Origin: CAYZHV01 sp046541355
GTDB taxonomy: Bacteria; Spirochaetota; Spirochaetia; DSM-27196; Alkalispirochaetaceae
Length of the DNA stretch: 29,196 nt
Reading direction: 5' to 3'
Assembly (NCBI GenBank): GCA_046541355.1
Contig: JBKHDM010000035.1
Coordinates: 1-29,196, forward strand
Below the pieces are notes generated by a model, which worked only from the letters and a program-made list of their open reading frames with translations, was not told the origin of the DNA and did not search any database. Below are positions 14,835 to 22,740 of the stretch, in pieces. Position numbers and translations under genes: made by a program. How positions within the stretch are numbered: position 1 is the stretch's first letter; every line of letters starts with the position of its first letter.

Positions 14835-15872
14835 ATGGGCAGGCACCGCGTCCCACCGTCGATAGCGTCCGGGAACGCAAGAGCGCTCTACCTCGAGCGT
14901 ATCCTCGCCTCGGTCCCGGACGCCGTTGTTACCCTCGATGAGGCGCATCGGGTAGTGGAGTGGAACCCCGGGGCGGAACGGCTTTTCGGCTACTCCTTTG
15001 CGGAGGCAGTAGGAAGGGAACTCGACGACCTCGTCGCCCCGAAAGGGGTTCCCGTCGATGATCAGGCCCGGGAGCTCACGAGTATGCTCTACAGGCAGCA
15101 TACGATTCCCTACACCGAGTCGGTCAGATACACCCGGGACCGCACCCCGGTACCGGTTCTTCTCTCCGGTTCCCCGATCATCGACCAGGACCGGATTGTC
15201 GGTTTTGTCGTGATCTACCGGGATATCAGTGAACGCAAACGGGTGCAGAAGGAGGTTGAGGCGCTCCTGCGGGAGAAGCAGATCCTCCTCACCGAGGCGC
15301 ACCATCGCATCAAAAACGACCTGCTTCTGATCCGGTCGATGCTCTCTCTCCAGGCGAGGCGCACCAAGGAGCCTGCGGCGGTGGCGGCGATCGAGGCGGC
15401 AAGCGGCCGTCTCGCCGCGGTCGGCGCGCTGTACAGCGAGCTGTACAGCGAGGGGAGCTGCGAAGAGGTCGACCTCTTTACTCTTCTCAACCACGCCCTC
15501 GGCAGGCTCTCCGGATGCAACTGCCGGCAGTCGGTCGATCTCGACGTGGAACGGCTCACCCTCCCGCCGCGCCTCGCCGTCGCGGTCAGCATCATCGCCA
15601 ACGAGCTTTTGACCAACGCCATAAAGTACTCCTGCGGCGAAGGCGCGGGTGGCGTGGTGGAGGTTTTCATCCGCGCCGCGGGCAGCGATCGGCTCCTTAT
15701 GGTTGTCCGGGACTCCGGTGGCGGATTTCCTCCGGCGGTCCTCGAGGGCAAGGAGCGTGGTCTCGGCCTCGATATTGTCTCGGCCCTCGCCGTTCAACAC
15801 GGCGGCGAGCTCACCCTTCGTAACGAGGGCGGGGCTGTGGCGGAGCTTTCACTCCCGATCCCGCCGCTTTAG
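14835..15872 (+). CDS. PAS-HisKA_2 sensor histidine kinase
   Basis: This 345-residue soluble kinase has a PAS domain at about 20-135 (SVPDAVVTLDEAHRVVEWN, then VVIYRDISERK). Next comes a HisKA_2 helix with EAHHRIKNDL, with H157 as the likely phospho-acceptor. The GHKL ATPase domain has its N box in ANELLTNAIKY and a G1 box at DSGGGFP. It shares its PAS-HisKA_2-ATPase layout with the hybrid kinase at 1519-2916 but lacks a receiver of its own; the separate receiver gene just upstream probably fills that role. Its TAG stop overlaps the TAA of asd on the other strand within the four bases TTAG, so the two genes converge without a terminator. Confidence 0.92.
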   Translation: MGRHRVPPSIASGNARALYLERILASVPDAVVTLDEAHRVVEWNPGAERLFGYSFAEAVGRELDDLVAPKGVPVDDQARELTSMLYRQHTIPYTESVRYTRDRTPVPVLLSGSPIIDQDRIVGFVVIYRDISERKRVQKEVEALLREKQILLTEAHHRIKNDLLLIRSMLSLQARRTKEPAAVAAIEAASGRLAAVGALYSELYSEGSCEEVDLFTLLNHALGRLSGCNCRQSVDLDVERLTLPPRLAVAVSIIANELLTNAIKYSCGEGAGGVVEVFIRAAGSDRLLMVVRDSGGGFPPAVLEGKERGLGLDIVSALAVQHGGELTLRNEGGAVAELSLPIPPL

Positions 15873-16990
15873 TCGAGCCGCTCCGCGAGAATTGCGAGCA
15901 TCCGACGCACCGGTTCCGCCGCGCCCCAGAGCAGCTGATCCCCCACGGTAAAAAGGGTGAGGTAATCCCGGCCCATCCGCATCGGCCGTACCCTTCCCAC
16001 CGGAACCTGGAGCGTCCCGGAGACCGCAGCCGGGCTCAGCCGCTTCACCGTCTCCTCCCGGTTGTTCGGGACAACCTCGGTCCACGCTGTTCCGGAGGCG
16101 ATAATCTCCTCGATCTCGTCGAGGGGCAGCTCCCGCTTCAGCTTTATTGTCAATCCCTGGCTGTGGCACCGCATCGAGCCGACCCGGACACAGATGCCGT
16201 CCACGGGAATCGGGCTCTCCTGGAGACCGAGAACCTTGTTTGTCTCGGCGAACCCCTTCCACTCCTCCCGGGTCTGTCCCCCCTCCACGGCGCGGTCGAT
16301 CCAGGGAATGAGACTCCCGGCGAGGGGCGCCCCGATCTCCGCGAGGGGAAAGTCGGGGGTTTTGAAGGCGCTCTGGACCGCCCGGTCGAGCTCGAGAACC
16401 GCGATACTCTCGTCGGTGAGGCCGCTGCCTGCGGCGGCGGCGAGGGTGTGCATCTGGGCGACGAGTTCCCGCATCTTCGCCGCCCCCGCCCCGGAGGCGG
16501 CCTGGTAGGTCATGGTGCTCACCCACTCGACGAGACTCTCCCGGAAAAGCCCGTAGATCGCCATGAGCATGAGACTGACCGTGCAGTTTCCCCCGATAAA
16601 GCTTCGAACCCCCGCCTCAAGGGCGTGGTCTAGGCGGTTTCGGTTGACCGGGTCGAGGACGATCACGGCGTCCTCGGCCATCCGCAAGGTCGATGCCGCA
16701 TCCACCCAGTAGCCGCGCCAACCCGATTCCCGCAGACGGGGATAGATAGTACTGGTGTACTCGCCACCCTGGCAGCTGAGGATGACCTGATTCGAGGCGA
16801 GGGCGTCGAGGTCCATTGCGTCCATGACGGTCTCCGGCCCGGTGGCGCCGAACTCGGGTACCCGGGACCCCGCCTGGGAGGTTGAATAGAAGGTCGCTTC
16901 GAGTCCGTCGAAGTCCCCCTCCTCGATCATCCGCTGCATGAGCACGGAACCGACCATGCCACGCCACCCTACAAACCCTGCTCGAATCAT
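15869..16990 (-). CDS. asd: Aspartate-semialdehyde dehydrogenase
   Basis: The enzyme reduces aspartyl phosphate to aspartate semialdehyde with NADPH, at the branch point to lysine, diaminopimelate, methionine and threonine. The 373 residues match the long form of the enzyme, as in enteric bacteria. Visible features are the nucleotide-binding start (FVGWRGMVGSVL), SCQGGEYT, the catalytic cysteine C136 in FIGGNCTVSL and the catalytic histidine H276 in MRCHSQ. It starts at an ATG about 50 bases downstream of the small gene at 17042-17275 and may be cotranscribed with that gene and cls. No other amino-acid biosynthesis gene is adjacent. Confidence 0.97.
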   Translation of the reverse strand: MIRAGFVGWRGMVGSVLMQRMIEEGDFDGLEATFYSTSQAGSRVPEFGATGPETVMDAMDLDALASNQVILSCQGGEYTSTIYPRLRESGWRGYWVDAASTLRMAEDAVIVLDPVNRNRLDHALEAGVRSFIGGNCTVSLMLMAIYGLFRESLVEWVSTMTYQAASGAGAAKMRELVAQMHTLAAAAGSGLTDESIAVLELDRAVQSAFKTPDFPLAEIGAPLAGSLIPWIDRAVEGGQTREEWKGFAETNKVLGLQESPIPVDGICVRVGSMRCHSQGLTIKLKRELPLDEIEEIIASGTAWTEVVPNNREETVKRLSPAAVSGTLQVPVGRVRPMRMGRDYLTLFTVGDQLLWGAAEPVRRMLAILAERLD

Positions 16991-17041
16991 CCTTAGTTGC
17001 TCCTTCGTTCCGGTGATCCTACCGACCCCGGAGGGTCTCGA

Positions 17042-17275
17042 TCAACCGGGGTGCGCATAAGGGTCATACCGCCGTCCCCCCTGCCTCAGACGGCGGAGGA
17101 GCTGAGCTTCCTCGGCAGGGTCGAAGCGCTTTACGAAGCCCCGAGCCCCGGTTTGCCAGGAGCCGAGCTGGTGTTCCGCGGCGAGGTGGTGGAGGAGGGG
17201 AATACTGTTGGGAAGCTCCCGGATCTCCGGGTGGTGCTCCAGGATCTGGATAATTGAACGTGCCATTCCCGCCAT
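17042..17275 (-). CDS. Small hypothetical protein between cls and asd
   Basis: This possible 77-residue protein starts at ATG 17275, or at 17266 (MARSIIQILEHH), where a GGCGGGA sequence makes a weak ribosome site. It is basic, mostly helical, contains no membrane segment, and has a His/Leu-rich middle (PLLHHLAAEH) and an Arg-rich tail. Codons are G/C-ending in the style of the neighbours, and it fits the cls-asd gap well, with 33 and 51 bases on either side. I recognise no family. It could be a chance open frame, since GC-rich DNA yields many. Confidence 0.5.
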   Translation of the reverse strand: MAGMARSIIQILEHHPEIRELPNSIPLLHHLAAEHQLGSWQTGARGFVKRFDPAEEAQLLRRLRQGGRRYDPYAHPG

Positions 17276-17308
17276 TCTGGTGAGCCCGGTGTGCCAGGGA
17301 GTGTCCCT

Positions 17309-18793
17309 TCACAGAAGGGGTGCGAGCAGCCGGGTGACGGCGCTTGCGCCGTTCCACCAGAGGGAGCGGGAGGCGAACCAGTCGCGGTCGAGGGAGTAGC
17401 TCTGTTCGAGGTCGGTTTCGAAGATCGCCTCGCACCGGGCGGCAAACTCCCGGTTGTAGATAAAGGCGTTGATCTCGAAGTTGAGGGCGAAACTCCGGTT
17501 GTCGATGTTGGTTGTCCCGATCGAGGCGACGGCGGCGTCGATGACCACCATCTTTGCGTGGAGAAAACCGCGATAGTGGTACACCTTTACCCCCTCCTCG
17601 AGAAGATCTCGGAGAAAGGAGTGGGAGGCGAGATAGACCACCTGGTGGTCCGGCACTCCCGGGAGCATCAACTCAACCTGAACACCGGACTGGGCGGCGA
17701 TCTTGAGGGCGGCGGTAAAGGCGGGGTCAGGAATGAAGTAGGGCGTCTGAATGATTACTCTTCGCCGGGCGAGAATGATCATCTGGATAAAGGCGTCCCG
17801 GATCTCGTCATCCCGAAGATTGTCCGGTCCCGAGGAGACGATCTGCATGCCGAGCTTTCCGCTGTCCGAAGGCGTCTCGGGTAGATCAAAGTATCGGTCG
17901 ATCTGTTCTGGACTGCTTTGATTTCCCGTCGTTGCCTCCCAGTCCATGAGAAAGCGCATCTGCAGGAGGGCCACGGCGGAGCCGGTAATCCGGAGGTGGG
18001 TATCCCGCCACGGGCGCAGCCGACCGATGCCGTGGATGTACTCGTCGGCGAGATTCATGCCCCCGAGGTAGGCTGTCTTTCCGTCGATCACAACTATCTT
18101 ACGGTGGTTTCTGTAGTTGATAGCGAGGTTGATGCCGAGAATCCGGGGAAAAAACGCCTTTACCGACCCCCCCGCGGCGGTGAGCGCCCGGAAGAACTGC
18201 GGCCGGATGGTGAGGCTTCCGATGTCGTCGTAGAGAAACTTGACCTCAACTCCCTCCTTCGCCTTTTCCGTTAACAGCGTGACCATTTTTCGGGCAAGGT
18301 CCCCGGGACGGACGATGTAGTAGAGCAGGTGTATCGACTGTTTCGCCTCGAGAATGTCTTTAAAGAGGGCGTCGAACTTTTTTGCTCCATCAACAAAGAT
18401 CGTACCCTCGTTATCCTCGCTGTAGAAGCTCTGACCGTAGCGTAAGTTCATCCGGACTATCGGCTCGTAGGGGTGGAGCGCCTCGTCCCCCATGGCGGTC
18501 CGGGAGGAGGCGAGGCGGGGAAAACGGGTCATCAGCCGGGATCGGACGTACTGGTCCATGCGTCGCTTTGCGGTTACCAGTCTGCGCTCGCGAAAGTAGA
18601 GTCTTCCGCTGAAAAACAGATAACCTGCCACACCGATTACCGGCAGAAAGACCAGCACGAGCACCCAGCTCAAGGTCTTGTGCGGGTCCGAGCGCTCAAA
18701 AAATACGATGATGCCGATAAGAATAACGTTTACGACGCTGAAAAAGGGAAAGGCGAATCCTAACTGCTCTTCCACCCCTGTAGAGTACCACAA
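17309..18793 (-). CDS. cls: Cardiolipin synthase (phospholipase D family)
   Basis: The enzyme condenses two phosphatidylglycerols to cardiolipin at the inner membrane. Two N-terminal membrane helices (about 15-32 and 42-62, with the family ERSDPHKTLSW in between) precede two phospholipase-D HKD motifs: H230-R-K232 with D237, and H412-A-K414 with D419, both followed by Gly-rich turns (YLGG, SIGT). The N-x-F/N segment after the second motif (TTNIDNRSFALNFE) is typical. Its length of about 490 is normal. The start is uncertain: TTG at 18793 opens the frame, GTG at 18775 is an alternative, and neither has a strong ribosome site. Its start is only 22 bases from the divergent secreted-protein gene. 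Confidence 0.95.
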   Translation of the reverse strand: MWYSTGVEEQLGFAFPFFSVVNVILIGIIVFFERSDPHKTLSWVLVLVFLPVIGVAGYLFFSGRLYFRERRLVTAKRRMDQYVRSRLMTRFPRLASSRTAMGDEALHPYEPIVRMNLRYGQSFYSEDNEGTIFVDGAKKFDALFKDILEAKQSIHLLYYIVRPGDLARKMVTLLTEKAKEGVEVKFLYDDIGSLTIRPQFFRALTAAGGSVKAFFPRILGINLAINYRNHRKIVVIDGKTAYLGGMNLADEYIHGIGRLRPWRDTHLRITGSAVALLQMRFLMDWEATTGNQSSPEQIDRYFDLPETPSDSGKLGMQIVSSGPDNLRDDEIRDAFIQMIILARRRVIIQTPYFIPDPAFTAALKIAAQSGVQVELMLPGVPDHQVVYLASHSFLRDLLEEGVKVYHYRGFLHAKMVVIDAAVASIGTTNIDNRSFALNFEINAFIYNREFAARCEAIFETDLEQSYSLDRDWFASRSLWWNGASAVTRLLAPLL

Positions 18794-18815
18794 TCAAGCC
18801 GAAAATGGAGATAGT

Positions 18816-19244
18816 ATGGGTCACCGCCTGATCATCGCTTTCGCGGCTCTCCTCCCGCTTCTCCACCCTCCCGGTCTCCCTGCTCAGGAGGACCGACCCT
18901 TTCGGGAGCCTTCACTTCCCGAGGGCGCACCCTTCAGCCTCAACGCCTACGACGCTGTCCACGCGCTCTATCTCCTTCGGCGGCAGATGTTCGTTCTCGA
19001 GCGCTCGGATCTCGGCGCGGACCGCATCATACCGGTGAGGGAGGTGCGCGCGGTGCGACTGCCGGACGCGGAAAACCCGGTGAGCCCCTCTGAGCGGCGC
19101 AGGTACGATCTGCTTCTCAACGGGGAGCGGATCAACTGGGAGGTGAGCTTTATCGAATGGGGAGGAAGGATGGTCAATCTCCGCCTCCTGTACACCTATC
19201 GGAACGGGGCTCTCCCGGAGGGTCTTACATATCAGCGGGAGTGA
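18816..19244 (+). CDS. Small secreted protein of unknown function
   Basis: This 142-residue protein starts at the ATG at 18816, with a GGAG site six bases upstream. The N-terminus is a signal peptide (HRLIIAFAALLPLLHPPGLPAQ, cleavage after about residue 24). The mature part is mostly polar, with a YDAVHALYLLRRQMFVLER helix and a predicted strand-rich end (YDLLLNGERINWEVSFI, then MVNLRLLYTY). There is no Cys and no lipobox, so it is probably free in the periplasm. I recognise no family. The end overlaps the convergent msrB gene by 20 bases. Confidence 0.7.
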   Translation: MGHRLIIAFAALLPLLHPPGLPAQEDRPFREPSLPEGAPFSLNAYDAVHALYLLRRQMFVLERSDLGADRIIPVREVRAVRLPDAENPVSPSERRRYDLLLNGERINWEVSFIEWGGRMVNLRLLYTYRNGALPEGLTYQRE

Positions 19245-19920
19245 GCATCGGCGGAGGATCCTCCCCCTCGGGAACAAAGATGAGCGCCTCTGCGTTCATG
19301 CAGTAGCGCTGCCCGGTCGGCTCCGGACCGTCCCGGAAGACGTGGCCGAGATGGGAGCCTGAGAGGGAGTCCACGACCTCGATGCGCCGGGAGAAGAGTC
19401 CGTAATCCCAGAAGTAGGCGACGGCGTCGGGACTGATCGGTTTGGTGAAGCTCGGCCAACCGGTTCGGGAGTCGTACTTGTCCTCGGAACTGAAAAGCGG
19501 CTGCCCCGTTGCCCGGGAGTAGTAGATCCCGGGAGTTTTGCTGTTATGCATCGGGTTACTGAAGGCTCGCTCGGTCCCGTCTTCCCGAAGGACGTAGTAG
19601 GCGAAATCGTCGAGGCGCTCCCGCCACTCCTGTTCACTAAGGTCGACGGGAAACTCGATGGAGCTCTCCTGGTCAGGGTCGTGAATTATCCGCGCATCCG
19701 TCCGGTAGCTCTGGGCGTCGGTGACCCAGGAGGTTCTCTCGACCCTCACGCCCGAGACTGCCGCGGAAACCACCTGCTGCGCCGCCTGCCAGTCCTCGAA
19801 GCGCTCCTCACTCAGGCGCTGCTGCGCCGGGAGCCCCGCTGCGAGCAGCACCAGAAAAAGTGCGACCACCACCGGCCGCCGATACCCCCGCATACGCCTG
19901 TTACTGCTGCTTGTTCTCAT
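19225..19920 (-). CDS. msrB: Periplasmic peptide-methionine (R)-S-oxide reductase
   Basis: MsrB reduces methionine-R-sulfoxide in proteins. The ATG at 19920 has a good GGGAGGAG site, so I prefer it to the ATG at 19950. Residues 1-31 hold a signal sequence (VVVALFLVLLAAGLPAQ), which places the enzyme outside the cytoplasm. The SelR domain occupies roughly 98-215: RTGWPSFTKPI, GSHLGHVF and the catalytic cysteine C207 in RYCMNAEAL. Both zinc-binding CxxC pairs of the common MsrB type are absent (TGQPLFSS and DSLSGSH stand in their places). The usual resolving Cys position before TGWPSF is not Cys (DSRTGW). About 70 residues between the signal and the domain are of unknown role. Confidence 0.92.
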   Translation of the reverse strand: MRTSSSNRRMRGYRRPVVVALFLVLLAAGLPAQQRLSEERFEDWQAAQQVVSAAVSGVRVERTSWVTDAQSYRTDARIIHDPDQESSIEFPVDLSEQEWRERLDDFAYYVLREDGTERAFSNPMHNSKTPGIYYSRATGQPLFSSEDKYDSRTGWPSFTKPISPDAVAYFWDYGLFSRRIEVVDSLSGSHLGHVFRDGPEPTGQRYCMNAEALIFVPEGEDPPPMLTPADM

Positions 19921-20017
19921 ACAACTACGCTCCTCCCTTACTGAGCCCATAAGATACTAACGCCGCGCCCCGGCGGTCTAAAGGAACTCGACCCTCCGCA
20001 ACCCTCAGGATAGCCTT

Positions 20018-21097
20018 TTAGAGCGGAAGAAGAACCGGCACCTCCGGCGCTACGAGGATTTCGCAGGCGGTACCGACGGAGCGGGACTCCGGGCTAAAGA
20101 GGGTGAGACGTCTGCCTGTTGAGAGCTCACACTCGTACTCGAAGTAGTGTCCGAAAAACTGCCGGGCAATAACCCGTGCCTCGAGGGTGGTTGCACCCTC
20201 CCGGGCGGCACCTTCCTCGCCCCTTCGAGCCTCCCCCTCCGGGGCAAAGGCGAGCGCCCCGGGGCGAATCATCAGGGTGGTTGCCGAGCTCTCCCCGGCG
20301 GCGCTTATCCTGAGAGGATGCGGGAGCTCCTCACTCTCAAAGAGGGAGCTACCCGGTTCTCCCGGCTTCTCCCCCCGGAGGGTTCCGGTGAGGAGGTTCG
20401 CCGGGCCGACGAAGGCTGCGACAAAACTGTCCACCGGGCGACGGTAGAGCTCCTCAGGGGTTCCTGCCTGGAGGATCTCGCCTTTGCGCATCACCGCCAC
20501 CTTGTGAGAGATCGACAGCGCCTCGCTTCGGCTGTGGGTCACAAAGAGGATGGTGATACCGAGGGCGCGCTGGAGCCGGAGAAGCTGGCTTCCCAGGTCC
20601 TTTCGCAGGGGTGCGTCGATGGAGGAGAACGGCTCATCGAGGAGAAGAACCTCCGGCTCCACTACCAGCGCCCGGGCCACCGCTACCCGCTGCCGCTCAC
20701 CCCCGGAGAGGGTCTCCACCGTCCGTTGTTCGTAGCCCGGCAGGCCGACAAGGTCGAGGTACCGGGCGACCCTTCGCTGCTGCTCCTGCCGGGAGAGCCC
20801 CTGGACCTCGAGGCCGTAGGCGACGTTACGAAAGACGTTCATATGGGGAAAGAGGGTGTAGTCCTGAAAGACGAACCCGATCCGACGATCCTGCGGGGGC
20901 AGGGTGGTGACCTCCCGGTCCCCCACGAAAACCCGTCCCCCCTCGGTTGGAGCGAACCCCGCGATGATGCGCAGGGTGGTGGTCTTGCCGCTCCCGCTCG
21001 GCCCGAGGATCGAGAGCACCTCCCCCTTCTCGGCGGTGAGGGAGGCACGGAGCTTGAACTCAGGCCAGGTTACCTCGACGTTTTCTATCCGGACCAT
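20018..21097 (-). CDS. thiQ: Thiamine ABC transporter, ATP-binding protein
   Basis: This 359-residue ATPase powers the permease encoded just upstream. Motifs are Walker A GPSGSGKTTT (33-42), a Q-loop in VFQDYTLFPH, signature LSGGERQRVAVARAL and Walker B VLLLDEPFSS. Its position in the riboswitch-led thiB-thiP-thiQ operon gives the thiamine assignment. E. coli ThiQ is about 230 residues; this protein has an additional C-terminal region of about 120 residues resembling the TOBE regulatory domains of FbpC/PotA-type ATPases. By sequence alone it could be called an iron(III) or spermidine transporter ATPase. The ATG overlaps the end of thiP by 13 bases. Confidence 0.9.
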   Translation of the reverse strand: MVRIENVEVTWPEFKLRASLTAEKGEVLSILGPSGSGKTTTLRIIAGFAPTEGGRVFVGDREVTTLPPQDRRIGFVFQDYTLFPHMNVFRNVAYGLEVQGLSRQEQQRRVARYLDLVGLPGYEQRTVETLSGGERQRVAVARALVVEPEVLLLDEPFSSIDAPLRKDLGSQLLRLQRALGITILFVTHSRSEALSISHKVAVMRKGEILQAGTPEELYRRPVDSFVAAFVGPANLLTGTLRGEKPGEPGSSLFESEELPHPLRISAAGESSATTLMIRPGALAFAPEGEARRGEEGAAREGATTLEARVIARQFFGHYFEYECELSTGRRLTLFSPESRSVGTACEILVAPEVPVLLPL

Positions 21098-22740
21098 CTG
21101 AGAGCTCCCGCGGACCGTCGACGAAAGGAGGTCCGGTCAATCCAGTAGAACAGAAGAAAGCAGATCAGCAGATAGATCCCGGAGAGGGCAAGGGCGAGAT
21201 CGAAGCTGCGAAACCCGATGAGCCGGTAGATCGCCACGGGAAAGGTTGCGATCTCTCCGCGGCCGACGGTGAGTACCGCCGTGAGGTCAGCGAAGGGGAG
21301 GGCGAGGGCGTAGGCGTAGGCGTTAAGCAGTCCCCTGCGCAGGACCGGCAGAACGATCTCCCGGAGTATTCGCACGGTGCCGGCTCCCAGAGAGCGCGCT
21401 CCCTCGACGTAGCTCTCCCGGAGCCGCCGGGTCTCGGTGGAGACGATCCGGTAGACCAGGGGGAGGGTTGCGATCGCCTGGGTAACAACCACCAGCAACG
21501 GGAGAGGGAGGTAGGGTATGTAGAGCAGCCGAACCCCGAGGGCGACGGTCACCAGGGAGATCCCGAGGGGTAGCTGTGCGAGGGTCGACAGCAGGGAGCC
21601 CCGGGGGGTGGAATCGCCTCTCAGCACCCAGGCGAGGGTCATGGCGATAATAAAACTCAAGGTACCACTCGCGACCGCCAGGAGGATCGACTGCGCCATC
21701 ACCTCGGGAATCGTCGCCCTGAGTATGCTCTCGACGTTTCGTTCCGTCTCTCCCCCAAAGAGCGCCGCGTAGGCGTGAAAGCTCAACCTGCCGTCGGAGA
21801 GGAAGGAGCGGTAGATGAGGGTGAGAACAGGGCCGAGAAGAAAGAAGGCGAGAAAGGCGGCGTAGGCGGCGGCGGAGAGGCGCACCGGGAGGGTTGCCCT
21901 GGACAGACGCCGCTCAGGGGTTGCCATCTCAGCCTGGACGGCGCTGCCGCCACGGATGAGGCGGCCTGAAAGCAGAAAGATCCCCCCGGTAAAAAAGAGC
22001 TGCACCGCCCCGTAGAGGGCGGCGGAGACAAAATCGAGGCGAACGTTGATATCCGAGTAGATCCGGACCTCGAAGGTTTCGTACTGTACACCCCCAAAGA
22101 CGAGAACCACCCCGAAACTCAGAAAGCAGTAGATAAAAACCAGCAGAAAGGCGGTGAGGATCGAAGGGGTGAGCAGGGGGAGGGTTATTCGTCGGAATCG
22201 ACCGAAGGCGGTATCTCCGAGGGAGGAGGCTATCTCCTGGTACCTGCGATCGATGGACTGCCACCCCGCCGAGAGAACCCGAATCGCCAGGGAAAAGTTG
22301 TAAAAGACGTGGGCGAGGACGATCCCGGCGTAACTGTAGACGTAACTGACCCTGGTCCCGAACAGCTGATTGAGCAATCCTCCCCGGCCGAAAAAACTGA
22401 TCATCGCGATTACAACGATAATACTCGGCAGCACGAAGGGCAGGAGCGTGAAGGAGTAGCTGATTCTTCGAAAGGGAAAGTCGTAGTGGGAGAGCAGATA
22501 CGCTCCCGGCAGCGCCACCAGGAGACTGATCGCCGCCGAGATTGCCGCCTGGGAGAAGGTGAACCCGGCGATTCGGGCGAGTCTGCCCGAGGCGAGGGCG
22601 CGGGAAGCGGCCTCCCCGAGGGCGGGGAGGCCTTCTCCTTGGAGAGTGATGCCGTAGAACGCCAGGAGGGGAAGGAGAAAAAAGGCGAACAGAAGCGCGA
22701 CCACAACGGCCGCGGCTGCTATCGCATGGTGTCTTCCCAT
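21085..22740 (-). CDS. thiP: Thiamine ABC transporter, permease
   Basis: This is an inner-membrane protein of about 551 residues made of two fused permease halves with about 12 helices. Each half has an EAA-type loop that docks the ATPase: ASSLGDTAFGRFRRITLPLLTP in the first half and ARSLGAGTVRILREIVLPVLRR in the second. This double-permease arrangement is that of ThiP, FbpB and relatives. The start is either ATG 22740 or GTG 22752; both lie inside the end of thiB, so translation is coupled. The substrate is inferred from the riboswitch and the ThiB-like binding protein. Confidence 0.92.
   Translation of the reverse strand: MGRHHAIAAAAVVVALLFAFFLLPLLAFYGITLQGEGLPALGEAASRALASGRLARIAGFTFSQAAISAAISLLVALPGAYLLSHYDFPFRRISYSFTLLPFVLPSIIVVIAMISFFGRGGLLNQLFGTRVSYVYSYAGIVLAHVFYNFSLAIRVLSAGWQSIDRRYQEIASSLGDTAFGRFRRITLPLLTPSILTAFLLVFIYCFLSFGVVLVFGGVQYETFEVRIYSDINVRLDFVSAALYGAVQLFFTGGIFLLSGRLIRGGSAVQAEMATPERRLSRATLPVRLSAAAYAAFLAFFLLGPVLTLIYRSFLSDGRLSFHAYAALFGGETERNVESILRATIPEVMAQSILLAVASGTLSFIIAMTLAWVLRGDSTPRGSLLSTLAQLPLGISLVTVALGVRLLYIPYLPLPLLVVVTQAIATLPLVYRIVSTETRRLRESYVEGARSLGAGTVRILREIVLPVLRRGLLNAYAYALALPFADLTAVLTVGRGEIATFPVAIYRLIGFRSFDLALALSGIYLLICFLLFYWIDRTSFRRRSAGALRWSG

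Noticed and set aside
13899..15800. Minus-strand open frame of 633 codons across cheW, the receiver and the kinase
   Set aside because: It runs antisense to three clear genes, and its composition is that of a reverse-strand shadow.
19951..20017. Terminator between thiQ and msrB
   Set aside because: A CGCCG/CGGCG stem can be drawn, but no T-run follows on the minus strand and the region is too GC-rich for a stem this short to mean much.
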